Part shown: positions 1-7,819 of the stretch, piece after piece | Position numbering within the stretch: position 1 is the first letter of the stretch | Layout of the letters: every line of letters begins with the position of its first letter | Assembly: GCF_050271975.1 (NCBI RefSeq) | Contig: NZ_CP189850.1 | Location: forward strand, 2,418,001 to 2,482,000 | Source: Litorimonas sp947503715 | GTDB lineage: Bacteria; Pseudomonadota; Alphaproteobacteria; Caulobacterales; Maricaulaceae | Length of the DNA: 64,000 bases | Direction of reading: 5' to 3' | The notes under the pieces: generated by a model | Told to the model about the DNA's origin: nothing | Seen by the model: the letters and a program-made list of their open reading frames with translations, nothing else | Database searches by the model: none | Program-made: the position numbers and the translations under genes

Positions 1-472
1 GGCCCCACGCCTCGCCCGCTTTCAACACGCCCTCACCCGCATCCACGCCGAGTGTCTTCGCCGCGATCTGTATCAAGATGCCGGAGGTCTGACGGCAATA
101 TTCACGCGCTTCCTCCAGATCGGCAAAAGGACGCGGGTCGAGATCCCGCGCACGCCCGTCAATCAACCGGTCTATCCAGAATCGGGGAATATCTCGGCGC
201 TTGACCATTTCAGACAACAGGGTCGAGACCTCGTGCCGCCTGACCTCTCCCTCGCCGTAAATCTCGTCCACGGCATCCCGCCACCATTGATAGCGGATTT
301 CGCCCAGCATCGGCTCCGTTGTCACATCCGGCACCTTCGCCAACTCGTAATGAAAAGCATATAGCGTCAACAAATCCCGACGTCCCTGTTCCTCCGCCAT
401 TAAGGCGGCACGGTACCTATCGGGGTCAGCGGATTTGAGGGCCTGTAAAGTTGTAGGGAGTAAGTCTGTCAT
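1..472 (-). CDS. Squalene/phytoene synthase family protein, 3' part outside the window
   Basis: The reverse strand is open from an ATG at 472 to the window edge, about 157 codons without a stop. The protein begins MTDLLPTTLQALKSADPDRY and carries the family stretch GEIRYQWWRDAVDEIYGEG and a later AREYCRQTSG segment, as in the trans-isoprenyl diphosphate synthase-like proteins related to NDUFAF6. The aspartate-rich motifs of true phytoene synthases are not visible in the N-terminal half, so a catalytic role is doubtful. In many alphaproteobacteria such a gene lies near secF; here the Ni-SOD cassette sits between them. It is distinct from the full crtB at 20-21 kb. Confidence 0.8.
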   Translation of the reverse strand, partial: MTDLLPTTLQALKSADPDRYRAALMAEEQGRRDLLTLYAFHYELAKVPDVTTEPMLGEIRYQWWRDAVDEIYGEGEVRRHEVSTLLSEMVKRRDIPRFWIDRLIDGRARDLDPRPFADLEEAREYCRQTSGILIQIAAKTLGVDAGEGVLKAGEAWG

Positions 473-587
473 AACCAAGAACAAGTTTCTACGCGCCAAC
501 CCTTTGCGCGGCTTGATGCGGTTTGGCAATCTGCTTATGCCTGTTCATAAGAGGAATACTCTTCATTGGTTCACGAAAGGACGTTTT

Positions 588-785
588 ATGACACGTACAC
601 TTCTCACAGGGTTGGCAGCCGTCGCCCTCGCAACGCCCGCCGCGGCGCATACCGGCGCACATGGCAAAAGCGTTATGACTGAAATCACGCACTGGCTCAG
701 CAGCCCGATTCACAGCGGCGGAACGATTCTCGCGCTCGTCGCGCTTGTCACTGTTGCCTACATCATCAAACGCCGCAAAGCGTAA
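588..785 (+). CDS. Small exported single-TM protein, HupE-like N-terminus, in the Ni-SOD cassette
   Basis: A 65-residue protein starting at the ATG 588 after GAAAGG at 575-580. Upstream codons in the same frame are unlikely to be coding because a signal peptide begins exactly here (MTRTLLTGLAAVALATPAAA). The mature end starts His-Thr-Gly-Ala-His-Gly and has further histidines at THW and PIHSGG, then one membrane helix and a KRRKA tail. The pattern of a signal peptide, an N-terminal His cluster and a helix recalls the first segment of HupE/UreJ nickel permeases, but the other helices are missing. The gap to sodN is 12 bases, so they are likely co-transcribed. A role in nickel handling is inference only; the family is not one I know. 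Confidence 0.7.
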   Translation: MTRTLLTGLAAVALATPAAAHTGAHGKSVMTEITHWLSSPIHSGGTILALVALVTVAYIIKRRKA

Positions 786-797
786 GGAGAGCCGATC

Positions 798-1289
798 ATG
801 TTGCACAATATTATTTCAAAATTTGACTCACAGCTCGACACAGCCGACGCGCATTGCGATATTCCCTGCGGTATTTATGACGCCCGCATCGTTACCTATT
901 ACGCTGTCTCCGCTCTACGCCAAATCGACATCCTTCTCGGCCTGAAAGACAAAGGTCTGTCCGAGACAGCCTTCGCTATGCAAGTTGCCCGTAACACGGC
1001 AAAAAAAGAAGAAATGGCTGAAAACTGCAAGCACCAGACACGCATCATCTGGGGCGATTTCATGAAGCCAAAAAATCAGGAAGACATGGTGAAATGTCAC
1101 GAAGCCGCGCATGCCATCATGCTGGCCGGTTCCGCCGTCAAACAAGACCTTCACCGCGAAGATGGCGAGAAACTTGTTGCGGCTGCGAATACGTTCTCGG
1201 AAATCTTCTGGGCCTCCAAAGGCGTGAAGACCAAGATGGTCACAACGCCTTATGCGCCGAATGTCGAAGTTGTCGAACCTGATCTCTAG
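798..1289 (+). CDS. sodN: Nickel-containing superoxide dismutase precursor
   Basis: 163 residues. The Ni-hook HCDIPCGIYD begins at His19; in the family the propeptide before this His is removed so that the His1 amine, Cys2 and Cys6 bind nickel. The 18-residue propeptide (MLHNIISKFDSQLDTADA) is not a Sec signal, so the enzyme is probably cytoplasmic. The rest is the four-helix bundle of NiSOD, with the TRIIWGDFMKP segment. It dismutates superoxide to hydrogen peroxide and oxygen. A Shine-Dalgarno AAGGAG precedes the ATG. It is followed after 6 bases by the maturation protease gene and preceded by a small His-rich membrane protein. Confidence 0.95.
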   Translation: MLHNIISKFDSQLDTADAHCDIPCGIYDARIVTYYAVSALRQIDILLGLKDKGLSETAFAMQVARNTAKKEEMAENCKHQTRIIWGDFMKPKNQEDMVKCHEAAHAIMLAGSAVKQDLHREDGEKLVAAANTFSEIFWASKGVKTKMVTTPYAPNVEVVEPDL

Positions 1290-1295
1290 GCCGTC

Positions 1296-1589
1296 ATGCC
1301 TCGCCTGATCCGTGTTCGGGGGCAATCAATGTCCCCCACTTTGGAAGACGGCGACTATATTCTAACGTTAAAACCCCGGCGCTTGCGACCGGGGTTTATT
1401 TATGTCCTGAAACATGAGCGGTTAGGCCGGATCGTCAAGCGCCTGTCTGTTTTGGAGAATGATTCTTGCCAGTGGTCCGGCGATAACTCTGCGAGCACGT
1501 CATCAGACCGGATAGGCGCAACGCCGACATCATGCATATCAGGACGCGCCATATGGCGCATCAGTCCGTCAGGGATAAAGCGCCTTTAA
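1296..1589 (+). CDS. sodX: Ni-SOD maturation protease, S26 family (SodX-like)
   Basis: 97 residues. It shows the signal-peptidase-I fold in minimal form: catalytic serine in RGQSMSPTLEDGDYIL, probable lysine in LGRIVKRLSV, and a GDNSASTSSDRIG stretch matching the conserved GDN-S-DSR box. No membrane helix is present, in keeping with a cytoplasmic enzyme that trims the SodN propeptide. Its position directly after sodN supports this. The end overlaps the convergent secF stop by four bases. A strong inverted repeat lies inside the coding sequence (see 1371-1397). Confidence 0.88.
   Translation: MPRLIRVRGQSMSPTLEDGDYILTLKPRRLRPGFIYVLKHERLGRIVKRLSVLENDSCQWSGDNSASTSSDRIGATPTSCISGRAIWRISPSGIKRL
1371..1397. 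other. Perfect 9-bp inverted repeat inside sodX
   Basis: AAACCCCGG at 1371-1379 and CCGGGGTTT at 1389-1397 enclose a 9-base loop; on the plus strand ATTTAT follows. The shape resembles an intrinsic terminator, with A-rich and T-rich flanks that would work on either strand. It lies in the codons for the KPRRLRPG segment of SodX, so it may be a coincidence of coding sequence. If it is active it would lower sodX output relative to sodN, or stop antisense transcription from the secF side. Confidence 0.35.
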
Positions 1590-2560
1590 AATGTTGCGAC
1601 TTCGCCGCCTGTATTTGCACCGCGCTTGAGCTTCAGCAAAAGCAGCAATGGCGAGGCGACGAAAATAGACGAGTATGTCCCGACAAAGACACCCCAGATC
1701 ATCGCGAAAGCAAAGCCGCGAAGACCCGACCCGCCGAGAATATAGAGCGCGAGCAATGCGAGGAGTGTTGTCAATGACGTGATAATCGTCCGAGACAGCG
1801 TGTCATTGATGGAAACATTCAGAACCTCGGGCAATGGCATCTTTTTGAACTTGCGCAAATTCTCGCGGATTCGGTCATAGACAATCACCGTATCATTGAG
1901 CGAGTAACCGACAATGGTCAGGATCGCCGCGATGATGGACAGGTTAAACTCGATTTGCGTCAGGCTGAAAACACCGATGGTCAGGATGACGTCATGGAAC
2001 AGAGCCATGACCGCGCCAAGGCCAAACTGCCACTCAAACCGGAACCAGATATAGGCGAGGACGAGGAGCAGCGCGATACCGACAGCCATGAGGCCCTTTT
2101 GGCGCAATTCACCGGAAACCTGCGACCCAACGGACTCCTGATTTCGGATTTCGAACGCACCGATTTCAGCTTCCAACCCCTCGGTTACAGCGACCATGGC
2201 CAATTGCTGAGCCTGCGCTCCAGCTTCGCCCTCTTCCGATTGAAGCGGAATACCAACACGGACATAATTATGCGGATTGGGTTGCCCCGCCGCAGGCTCG
2301 ATTCCCTGGACTGTCGCGCCGGGATAGCCGAGATCGCTCATAACGGATCGGATAAGGTCCATGTCAGGGTCCGCCCCTGTATCCAATTCGATGACTGTAC
2401 CGCCCGTAAAGTCGATGCCATAATTCAAGCCCTTTGTCGAAAACAGAACGACGGATGCAATAATCGCTAAAACGGAGAGCACGGCTGCAATCATGCGCAC
2501 CTTAATAAAAGGTACTCTTGGCACCATGGGCAGGAACCGGACGAGGGAAATATCTTTCAT
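1586..2560 (-). CDS. secF: Protein translocase subunit SecF
   Basis: 324 residues with the SecF/RND layout: N-terminal helix after VPFIKVRM, the GIDFTGGTVIELD motif near residue 50, a periplasmic domain, then five helices including FHDVILTIGVFSL and VGYSLNDTVIVYDRIREN, the latter a hallmark of SecF. With SecD it uses the proton gradient to aid late protein translocation through SecYEG at the inner membrane. It follows secD by 10 bases on the same strand. The C-terminus is short after the last helix. The stop region overlaps the convergent sodX end. Confidence 0.97.
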   Translation of the reverse strand: MKDISLVRFLPMVPRVPFIKVRMIAAVLSVLAIIASVVLFSTKGLNYGIDFTGGTVIELDTGADPDMDLIRSVMSDLGYPGATVQGIEPAAGQPNPHNYVRVGIPLQSEEGEAGAQAQQLAMVAVTEGLEAEIGAFEIRNQESVGSQVSGELRQKGLMAVGIALLLVLAYIWFRFEWQFGLGAVMALFHDVILTIGVFSLTQIEFNLSIIAAILTIVGYSLNDTVIVYDRIRENLRKFKKMPLPEVLNVSINDTLSRTIITSLTTLLALLALYILGGSGLRGFAFAMIWGVFVGTYSSIFVASPLLLLLKLKRGANTGGEVATF

Positions 2561-2570
2561 CGGACGTATC

Positions 2571-4202
2571 CTAAATCGGGAGTGACTTGGGCCGCTTACC
2601 GCGCAACCAAGTTGCAGTCAGCAGACGGGCGAAGATAACAGCGGTGAAGACCGACATAACGATACCAATGGCAAGCGTCACGGCGAAGCCGCGCACAGGT
2701 CCGGAACCGACGAAGTAAAGGGTGATCGCCGCAATCAGCGTTGTAATATTGGCGTCCAGGATCGGCGCAAGGGACCGCTTATAGCCAGTCTCAATCGCAT
2801 TAATCGGGGTTTTCCCGTTATAGGTTTCCTCGCGTATGCGTTCAAAAATTAGCACGTTCGCGTCCACCGCCATACCAATGGTCAGGATAATACCCGCAAT
2901 CCCCGGCAATGTCAGCGTTGAACCAAAGAGCGAGAGCGCACCCGCAATAAGAATAATATTCGTCGCCAGAGCAATATTCGCAATCGTGCCGAAGCGCAGG
3001 CCATAAGAGAGCCACATAAAGAGCGCGACACCGGCCAAACCGATAATCGAAGCAATCTTACCGGCATTAATCGAGTCCTGTCCAAGACCCGGACCGACCG
3101 TCCGTTCTTCGACAATAATCAGCTTGGCCGGTAGGGCACCTGCATTAAGGAGAAGCGACAGATCACGCGCGGATTCCATTGTGAACCCACCTTCAATAAA
3201 GCCCGACCCGCCCGTGATGGGAGAACGGATATTCGGCGCGGTAATGATCTTTCCATCTAGCACGACAGCAAAGCGTTTGTTGATGTTCTTTGCCGTCATC
3301 GTCCCGAACTCACGTGCACAAGCCACGTTGAAAGAGAAATTAACAACCGCACCGCCACTTTCGGGATGCGGGCCCGCCGCAGAATTCTTCAGACAATCAC
3401 CAGTGATCCGCGTCCGCTTATTCACGATCAATCCACCAGCCCCTTCACTCTCGGAGTAAGGGTAATAGACGTCCCCGATACCAACACGATTATTTTGAAC
3501 CGCATCTGTCAGGGCGGCCTGATTCGTACTGTCCTGCTCATTGACGAGATGGAAAGAGAGGTTTGCAGATTGGTTTATCCGTGATTTGATCGTATCGATA
3601 TCTTTCGCGCCTGGAACCTGAAGCAGGATGCGCTCGTCACCTTCGGGAGCAAGTGTAAGCTCAGTATTCCCCTGCGGGTCAATCCTCCGCCTTAGAACGC
3701 CGATTGATTTATCAATCGTCTGTTTCCGAATATATTCAATATTCGCATCTGTAATCTCAACAGAGATCACACGGTCCGCTTCCCGCGTCACACGTGTTGT
3801 TTTTGCCGTATTCAAGTTTGCCGGATCAATCGGTTGTGAGAGCTCCTGCAAGAGCGGCATGGCCTTGTCTGCATCCTCTGCAGACCGCATTTGCAGTGTA
3901 ATTTTATTCCCGCTGACCGTTGGTGCGCTGGCCGTACGAAGGCGGTCCTCCGAATTCCGGAACGCATCAATAATGGCCGTCCGTTCATTTTGCAGCGCTT
4001 GGTCCAAGACTGATGTCAGGTCGACTTCCAACAGCATATGCGCCCCGCCCTGAAGATCGAGACCCAGGTTCATCGTGCGTTGGAACATACCCGGCAGGCT
4101 CTCCCGCGTGTCCGAATTGAGGGCATTCGGGATAGCAAATAAAAGCCCGAGAAGCACGGCTCCGCAAATCATCAAAATCTTGGAGCGGGAGAAAAATAAC
4201 AT
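2571..4202 (-). CDS. secD: Protein translocase subunit SecD
   Basis: 543 residues. An N-terminal helix is followed by MNLGLDLQGGAHMLLEVDL, the periplasmic P1 head domain, then six C-terminal helices with the SecD motif IGMAVDANVLIFERIREE. It forms the SecDF proton-driven motor that pulls exported proteins out of SecYEG. It is the middle gene of yajC-secD-secF with a gap of about 34 bases to yajC. Length and motif order are normal for alphaproteobacteria. Confidence 0.97.
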   Translation of the reverse strand: MLFFSRSKILMICGAVLLGLLFAIPNALNSDTRESLPGMFQRTMNLGLDLQGGAHMLLEVDLTSVLDQALQNERTAIIDAFRNSEDRLRTASAPTVSGNKITLQMRSAEDADKAMPLLQELSQPIDPANLNTAKTTRVTREADRVISVEITDANIEYIRKQTIDKSIGVLRRRIDPQGNTELTLAPEGDERILLQVPGAKDIDTIKSRINQSANLSFHLVNEQDSTNQAALTDAVQNNRVGIGDVYYPYSESEGAGGLIVNKRTRITGDCLKNSAAGPHPESGGAVVNFSFNVACAREFGTMTAKNINKRFAVVLDGKIITAPNIRSPITGGSGFIEGGFTMESARDLSLLLNAGALPAKLIIVEERTVGPGLGQDSINAGKIASIIGLAGVALFMWLSYGLRFGTIANIALATNIILIAGALSLFGSTLTLPGIAGIILTIGMAVDANVLIFERIREETYNGKTPINAIETGYKRSLAPILDANITTLIAAITLYFVGSGPVRGFAVTLAIGIVMSVFTAVIFARLLTATWLRGKRPKSLPI

Positions 4203-4236
4203 GATGTCAGTCCTTTACGACCGAGTTTTGATGAAC

Positions 4237-4557
4237 TTAGTCGTTGGCTGCCGCTTTGGGATTGCGAACATCGGCGATCATGGAGCGGGCAACTTTAAAT
4301 TCGGATGTGCCGGATGTGATCGTCAATTCTTCGTCGCTGACCTTTTTGACTTTGCCAATAATACCGCCATTTGTGACGACCACATCATTTCGCTGAACAT
4401 TCGCCACAAGCTCTTTATGTGCCTTCATCCGCTTATTTTGCGGACGCAAAATCAGGAAGTAAAAGATGAGAATGAGGGGACCGAAAAGCAGGAGAGAGTT
4501 TAAGAATCCACCGGCTGCACCGCCGCCGCCTGCTGTCTGTTGAATCAAAGAAATCAT
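4237..4557 (-). CDS. yajC: Preprotein translocase subunit YajC
   Basis: 106 residues. A single N-terminal membrane helix (FLNSLLLFGPLILIFYFLIL) is followed by RPQNKRMKAHKELVANV and the small cytoplasmic domain with NGGIIGKVKKV, the standard YajC signature. YajC associates with SecDF-YidC at the inner membrane. A Gly/Ala-rich stretch (AGGGGAAGG) precedes the helix. It is the first gene of the sec operon; the roughly 130 bases upstream separate it from the LysM gene. Confidence 0.95.
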   Translation of the reverse strand: MISLIQQTAGGGGAAGGFLNSLLLFGPLILIFYFLILRPQNKRMKAHKELVANVQRNDVVVTNGGIIGKVKKVSDEELTITSGTSEFKVARSMIADVRNPKAAAND

Positions 4558-4688
4558 TCTAACGTCCCCACGTTATGATGGTCACATGGCGAGACCATCT
4601 TTTTGAGTTAAATTGCTATATAGGGCGCGAAACCGCCATTGCAACGCGCAAAGGCGGGATGAATTTTTATCTTTACAGCTAGATCTGC

Positions 4689-5516
4689 TTATTTTGCGAG
4701 ACAGTGACCCGCCGGCAAGTTCAAACGCTGCCCTGGGGTCAAGGCGTTAGGATTTGTAATCCCGTTCGTCGCGATCAAATCTTTCACACCGACGCAGGTC
4801 CGACGGGAGATGGAATAAAGCGTATCCTTTGGCAGCACCGCATAGACCTGTGTCCCGGAATTGATGACAGGTTTCACAATCATCGGGGCATTCTGCACGA
4901 CGCGTCGGGTAACAACACCGTCACGCGTTGGTGTGCTGGCAAAGATGGGCTGAACAATTGTTGAATTCAGGCTGGAGGATACAACCCCTGGAATCCGGAT
5001 TTGCTGCCCGATTGACAGGGCATTGGAGTTCAGTCCGTTCTCGGATTTGATATCCGCAATCTTCGCATCATAGCGTTTCGAGATATTATAGAGTGTGTCG
5101 CCCTTCGCCACAGTATGAATTTTCGCAGTAGTCGGCGCGCTCGTCGCAGGCTCAGAAGAATAAAGCTCAACTTGATAGGTGTCTGTAGACTCGTAGCCAT
5201 AAGAAGACGGTGCATCATATGTAGTCGTTGATTGCGGCACGTCCACAATCACGGTCTCCGTCCCGTTCGCAGCTTGGTAAGCGCGAATACGGTCCGCCTC
5301 TTCCAAGAGCGCTTGATATTCTGCCTCTGATAAATCATCAGCCTTGAAATATTGCGCCTTCACAACGCCGTTCTCGTCATACTCGACGGGCGCATTGATG
5401 ATGTCTTGGACGGTCGGCGCGACGGGCTCAACAACTACATTATAGCTGGATTGGGCGAAAGCCGGGGTCGCCATGAGTGTGAAAGCAGCAGCGGAAAGAA
5501 GAATTTTGGCGCGCAT
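4689..5516 (-). CDS. Exported protein with two LysM domains, no peptidase domain
   Basis: About 275 residues. The ATG at 5516 is preferred because ACAGGA lies seven bases upstream and a clean signal peptide (MRAKILLSAAAFTLMATPAFA) starts there; an ATG at 5534 is also in frame. LysM 1 begins at HTVAKGDTLYNISKRY and LysM 2 at VYAVLPKDTLYSISRRTC; the protein ends nine residues after the last LysM Pro-Ala-Gly. A Ser/Thr-rich linker lies between the signal and LysM 1. It should bind peptidoglycan in the periplasm. In related genomes an M23 (NlpD-like) peptidase with LysM domains sits near yajC and tat; here no M23 domain exists. Confidence 0.85.
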   Translation of the reverse strand: MRAKILLSAAAFTLMATPAFAQSSYNVVVEPVAPTVQDIINAPVEYDENGVVKAQYFKADDLSEAEYQALLEEADRIRAYQAANGTETVIVDVPQSTTTYDAPSSYGYESTDTYQVELYSSEPATSAPTTAKIHTVAKGDTLYNISKRYDAKIADIKSENGLNSNALSIGQQIRIPGVVSSSLNSTIVQPIFASTPTRDGVVTRRVVQNAPMIVKPVINSGTQVYAVLPKDTLYSISRRTCVGVKDLIATNGITNPNALTPGQRLNLPAGHCLAK

Positions 5517-5578
5517 GGTCATATCCTGTCGCAAGTCTAAAAGTTGCGTGATTATGAACCATCGTGATTAATGAAAGC

Positions 5579-6400
5579 CTAAGCCGATTGGCTTTCTTCC
5601 TCGGGCTTTGGACGCTGCAGTACGGCGACAGAGAGGATCGAGATTTCGTAGAGACAGTAAATCGCCCCACCAAGAATGAACTGCGTGATCGGGTCGGGGG
5701 GCGTCGCAAAGGCTGCGAAAACTGCGATGCCGAGCACGGCGTATTTCCGCTTCCCGCGTAATCCGTCCGCCGTGACGATCCCGGCGCGCCCCAAGAGCGA
5801 GAGAATGACGGGCAATTGAAAGGCCAGGCCAAAAGCGAGGAACAGCGTCATGGCGAGGGACAGATAGTCGCTAATCTTCGTCATCAGATCTATGGTCTCG
5901 CCCTGCCCCAAACTCTGCTGGTTCAGCGCGAACTCCATGACGAAAGGGAAGACGAACATGAAGACCATGCCTGCGCCCAGGATGAATAAGATAGGCGACA
6001 TGATGAGATAAGGGACAAAAGCTGATTTCTCTGACTTGTAAAGTCCCGGCGCGACGAAACGGTAGATTTGATAGGCGATGATGGGAAAGGCGAGAATTAT
6101 CCCGCCGAAAAGCGCAATTTTCATTTTCACGAAAAACGTCTCCAACGGATGTGTCGCGATCAGGCCCAAATCAATCGGTTCCAATCCCTTCTCAACCAGT
6201 CCCGCATTATATTTGACCATCGCCACTTCAAAAGGCCGCATGAGAAAGGCGATAATCTGGCGGAGGAATGGCGCGCAGATGATACAGCCCAGCGCCAGAG
6301 CCGCGCACATCTTGATGAGCCGCGAGCGCAGTTCCAGCAGATGATCCAGCAAAGGGGCCTCGCTGGCCGCGACTTCGTCCTGTTCAATCCGCTCAGTCAT
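5579..6400 (-). CDS. tatC: Sec-independent protein translocase TatC
   Basis: 273 residues with six predicted helices. It has the N-terminal APLLDHLLELRSRLIK motif that binds the twin-arginine signal, the HPLETFFVKMKIALFGG segment, and the late FATPPDPITQFILGG motif typical of alphaproteobacterial TatC. TatC with TatB is the receptor for folded Tat substrates. The start overlaps the tatB end by eight bases. The acidic tail (RPKPEEESQSA) is cytoplasmic. Confidence 0.97.
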   Translation of the reverse strand: MTERIEQDEVAASEAPLLDHLLELRSRLIKMCAALALGCIICAPFLRQIIAFLMRPFEVAMVKYNAGLVEKGLEPIDLGLIATHPLETFFVKMKIALFGGIILAFPIIAYQIYRFVAPGLYKSEKSAFVPYLIMSPILFILGAGMVFMFVFPFVMEFALNQQSLGQGETIDLMTKISDYLSLAMTLFLAFGLAFQLPVILSLLGRAGIVTADGLRGKRKYAVLGIAVFAAFATPPDPITQFILGGAIYCLYEISILSVAVLQRPKPEEESQSA

Positions 6401-6752
6401 CTGACTTAACTTCCGGATCGCTTTTCTCGGGTGTGTGCGGCGAAGACATGTCTGTACCCATGCGCAGCTCCGCGTCCAATTCGCGCATTTCGCCGTCGAG
6501 CTCGGGATCGAGTTCTTGCAGGTCGAGCTTACCGATCTTCTTCAGTTCTTCGATTTCCTTGCGGATTGCGGCAACTTCGCCGTCGGCATCCATATCGTCA
6601 AAGGCGGCTTTGAACTCATTGCCCATGGCGCGGATACGCGCTGTCCACTGGCCCAGCGTCCGCATGAGCTTGGGCAGATCCTTGGGACCAACGACGATAA
6701 TGGCCAGCAGGGCCAGAACCATCATTTCCATAAATCCAATGGAAGGGAGCAT
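6393..6752 (-). CDS. tatB: Sec-independent protein translocase TatB
   Basis: 119 residues. An N-terminal helix (IGFMEMMVLALLAIIVVGPKDLP) carries the TatB/TatA hinge GPKDLPKLMRTLGQW, followed by a charged amphipathic and coiled region and an unstructured acidic tail. TatB pairs with TatC in the receptor complex. The Glu in the first helix and the VGPKDLP hinge separate it from TatA. It lies 27 bases after tatA. Confidence 0.93.
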   Translation of the reverse strand: MLPSIGFMEMMVLALLAIIVVGPKDLPKLMRTLGQWTARIRAMGNEFKAAFDDMDADGEVAAIRKEIEELKKIGKLDLQELDPELDGEMRELDAELRMGTDMSSPHTPEKSDPEVKSDD

Positions 6753-6779
6753 GGGCGAAAAGCCCTCTCTTACAGTCGC

Positions 6780-6995
6780 TTAGCGCTTTTCTTTAACTTT
6801 TTCAGCCTTATTCGGCGTGACATCCAACGCGTCATCGGCGGCGTCTTTCATGTCCTCAACATTATCCTTTAACCCCTTGCGGAAGGATGAAATCCCCTTC
6901 CCCATATCGCCCATAATAGACGAGATTTTTCCGCGTCCACCAAAGATGACGAGGACGATAACGGCGATGATAAGAAGACCGGACCAATGTGGCAT
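6780..6995 (-). CDS. tatA: Sec-independent protein translocase TatA
   Basis: 71 residues. A short membrane helix (WSGLLIIAVIVLVIFGGRGKI) with the FG hinge is followed by the amphipathic helix SSIMGDMGKGISSFRKGL and a lysine-rich tail. TatA oligomerises to form the passage for folded proteins. It is first in tatA-tatB-tatC, downstream of scpB with a gap of about 80 bases. Confidence 0.95.
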   Translation of the reverse strand: MPHWSGLLIIAVIVLVIFGGRGKISSIMGDMGKGISSFRKGLKDNVEDMKDAADDALDVTPNKAEKVKEKR

Positions 6996-7075
6996 GGGAC
7001 ATATTCCTGAATTAGCGTTCGAAGTTAGAGATAGAGAGCGAAAGCGGCGGCGACAAGCACCTTATACGCCTAGCG

Positions 7076-7819
7076 TTAAGAGTCTTCATCCCCGTCTTCG
7101 AGGAAGTCTTCGAAGAAATTCGGATCATCCTCGTCATCCAGCGGGTCTTCGCCAATGGAGAGATCATCCATCTGCATCGGTTCCGGCATTTCGAAATCTT
7201 TCGGCAGGCGAGGATCGAGCAGGCCTGCAGCTTTCAAATCCTCACGCCCCGGCAGGTCGGAAATCGTTTCCAGATTGAAATGGGCGAGAAAACCATCCGT
7301 GGTCCCATAGGTCACAGGCCGCCCCGGCGTGCGGCGGCGACCGCGCAGGCGTAGCCAACCGAGTTCCATCAGAACATCGAGCGTGCCCTTGGACACCGCG
7401 ACACCGCGCACATCCTCAATTTCCGCCCGCGTGACGGGTTGGTGATAGGCGACGATGGCGAGTGTTTCCAACGCCGCATTGGACAATTTCCGCCGCGCCT
7501 CTTTCACATCGACGAGATTATCCGACAGATCAGGCGCGGTCTGAAACCGCCACTTATCCGCAACGCGCACGAGATTCACGCCGCGTCCGTCATAATCTCG
7601 TGCGAGCCGCGCAAGGAGTGCACCGACATCCGCATCTTCCGGCAGACGTTCCCGCAAGGTCTGAACATCAATCGGTTCAACAGCGGCGAAGAGCAGCGCC
7701 TCCAACAGACGAAGATTCCCGTCAATATCGCCGCTCGTCTTCAAACGTTCGGTCAGATTGACGACGCCCGCTTCAATACCGGCGGCGGCTTTATTGATCC
7801 GGTCGGATGTCTTGCTCAT
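7076..7819 (-). CDS. scpB: Segregation and condensation protein ScpB
   Basis: 247 residues. The winged-helix ScpB core is evident: LLEALLFAAVEPID at the start and LETLAIVAYHQPVTRAEIE, RGVAVSKGTLDVLMELGWL and GRPVTYGTTDGFLAHF later. The tail is acidic (DDEDDPNFFEDFLEDGDED). ScpB binds the ScpA-SMC condensin and helps compact and separate chromosomes. It overlaps scpA by four bases (ATGA), the usual coupled arrangement. Confidence 0.95.
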   Translation of the reverse strand: MSKTSDRINKAAAGIEAGVVNLTERLKTSGDIDGNLRLLEALLFAAVEPIDVQTLRERLPEDADVGALLARLARDYDGRGVNLVRVADKWRFQTAPDLSDNLVDVKEARRKLSNAALETLAIVAYHQPVTRAEIEDVRGVAVSKGTLDVLMELGWLRLRGRRRTPGRPVTYGTTDGFLAHFNLETISDLPGREDLKAAGLLDPRLPKDFEMPEPMQMDDLSIGEDPLDDEDDPNFFEDFLEDGDEDS

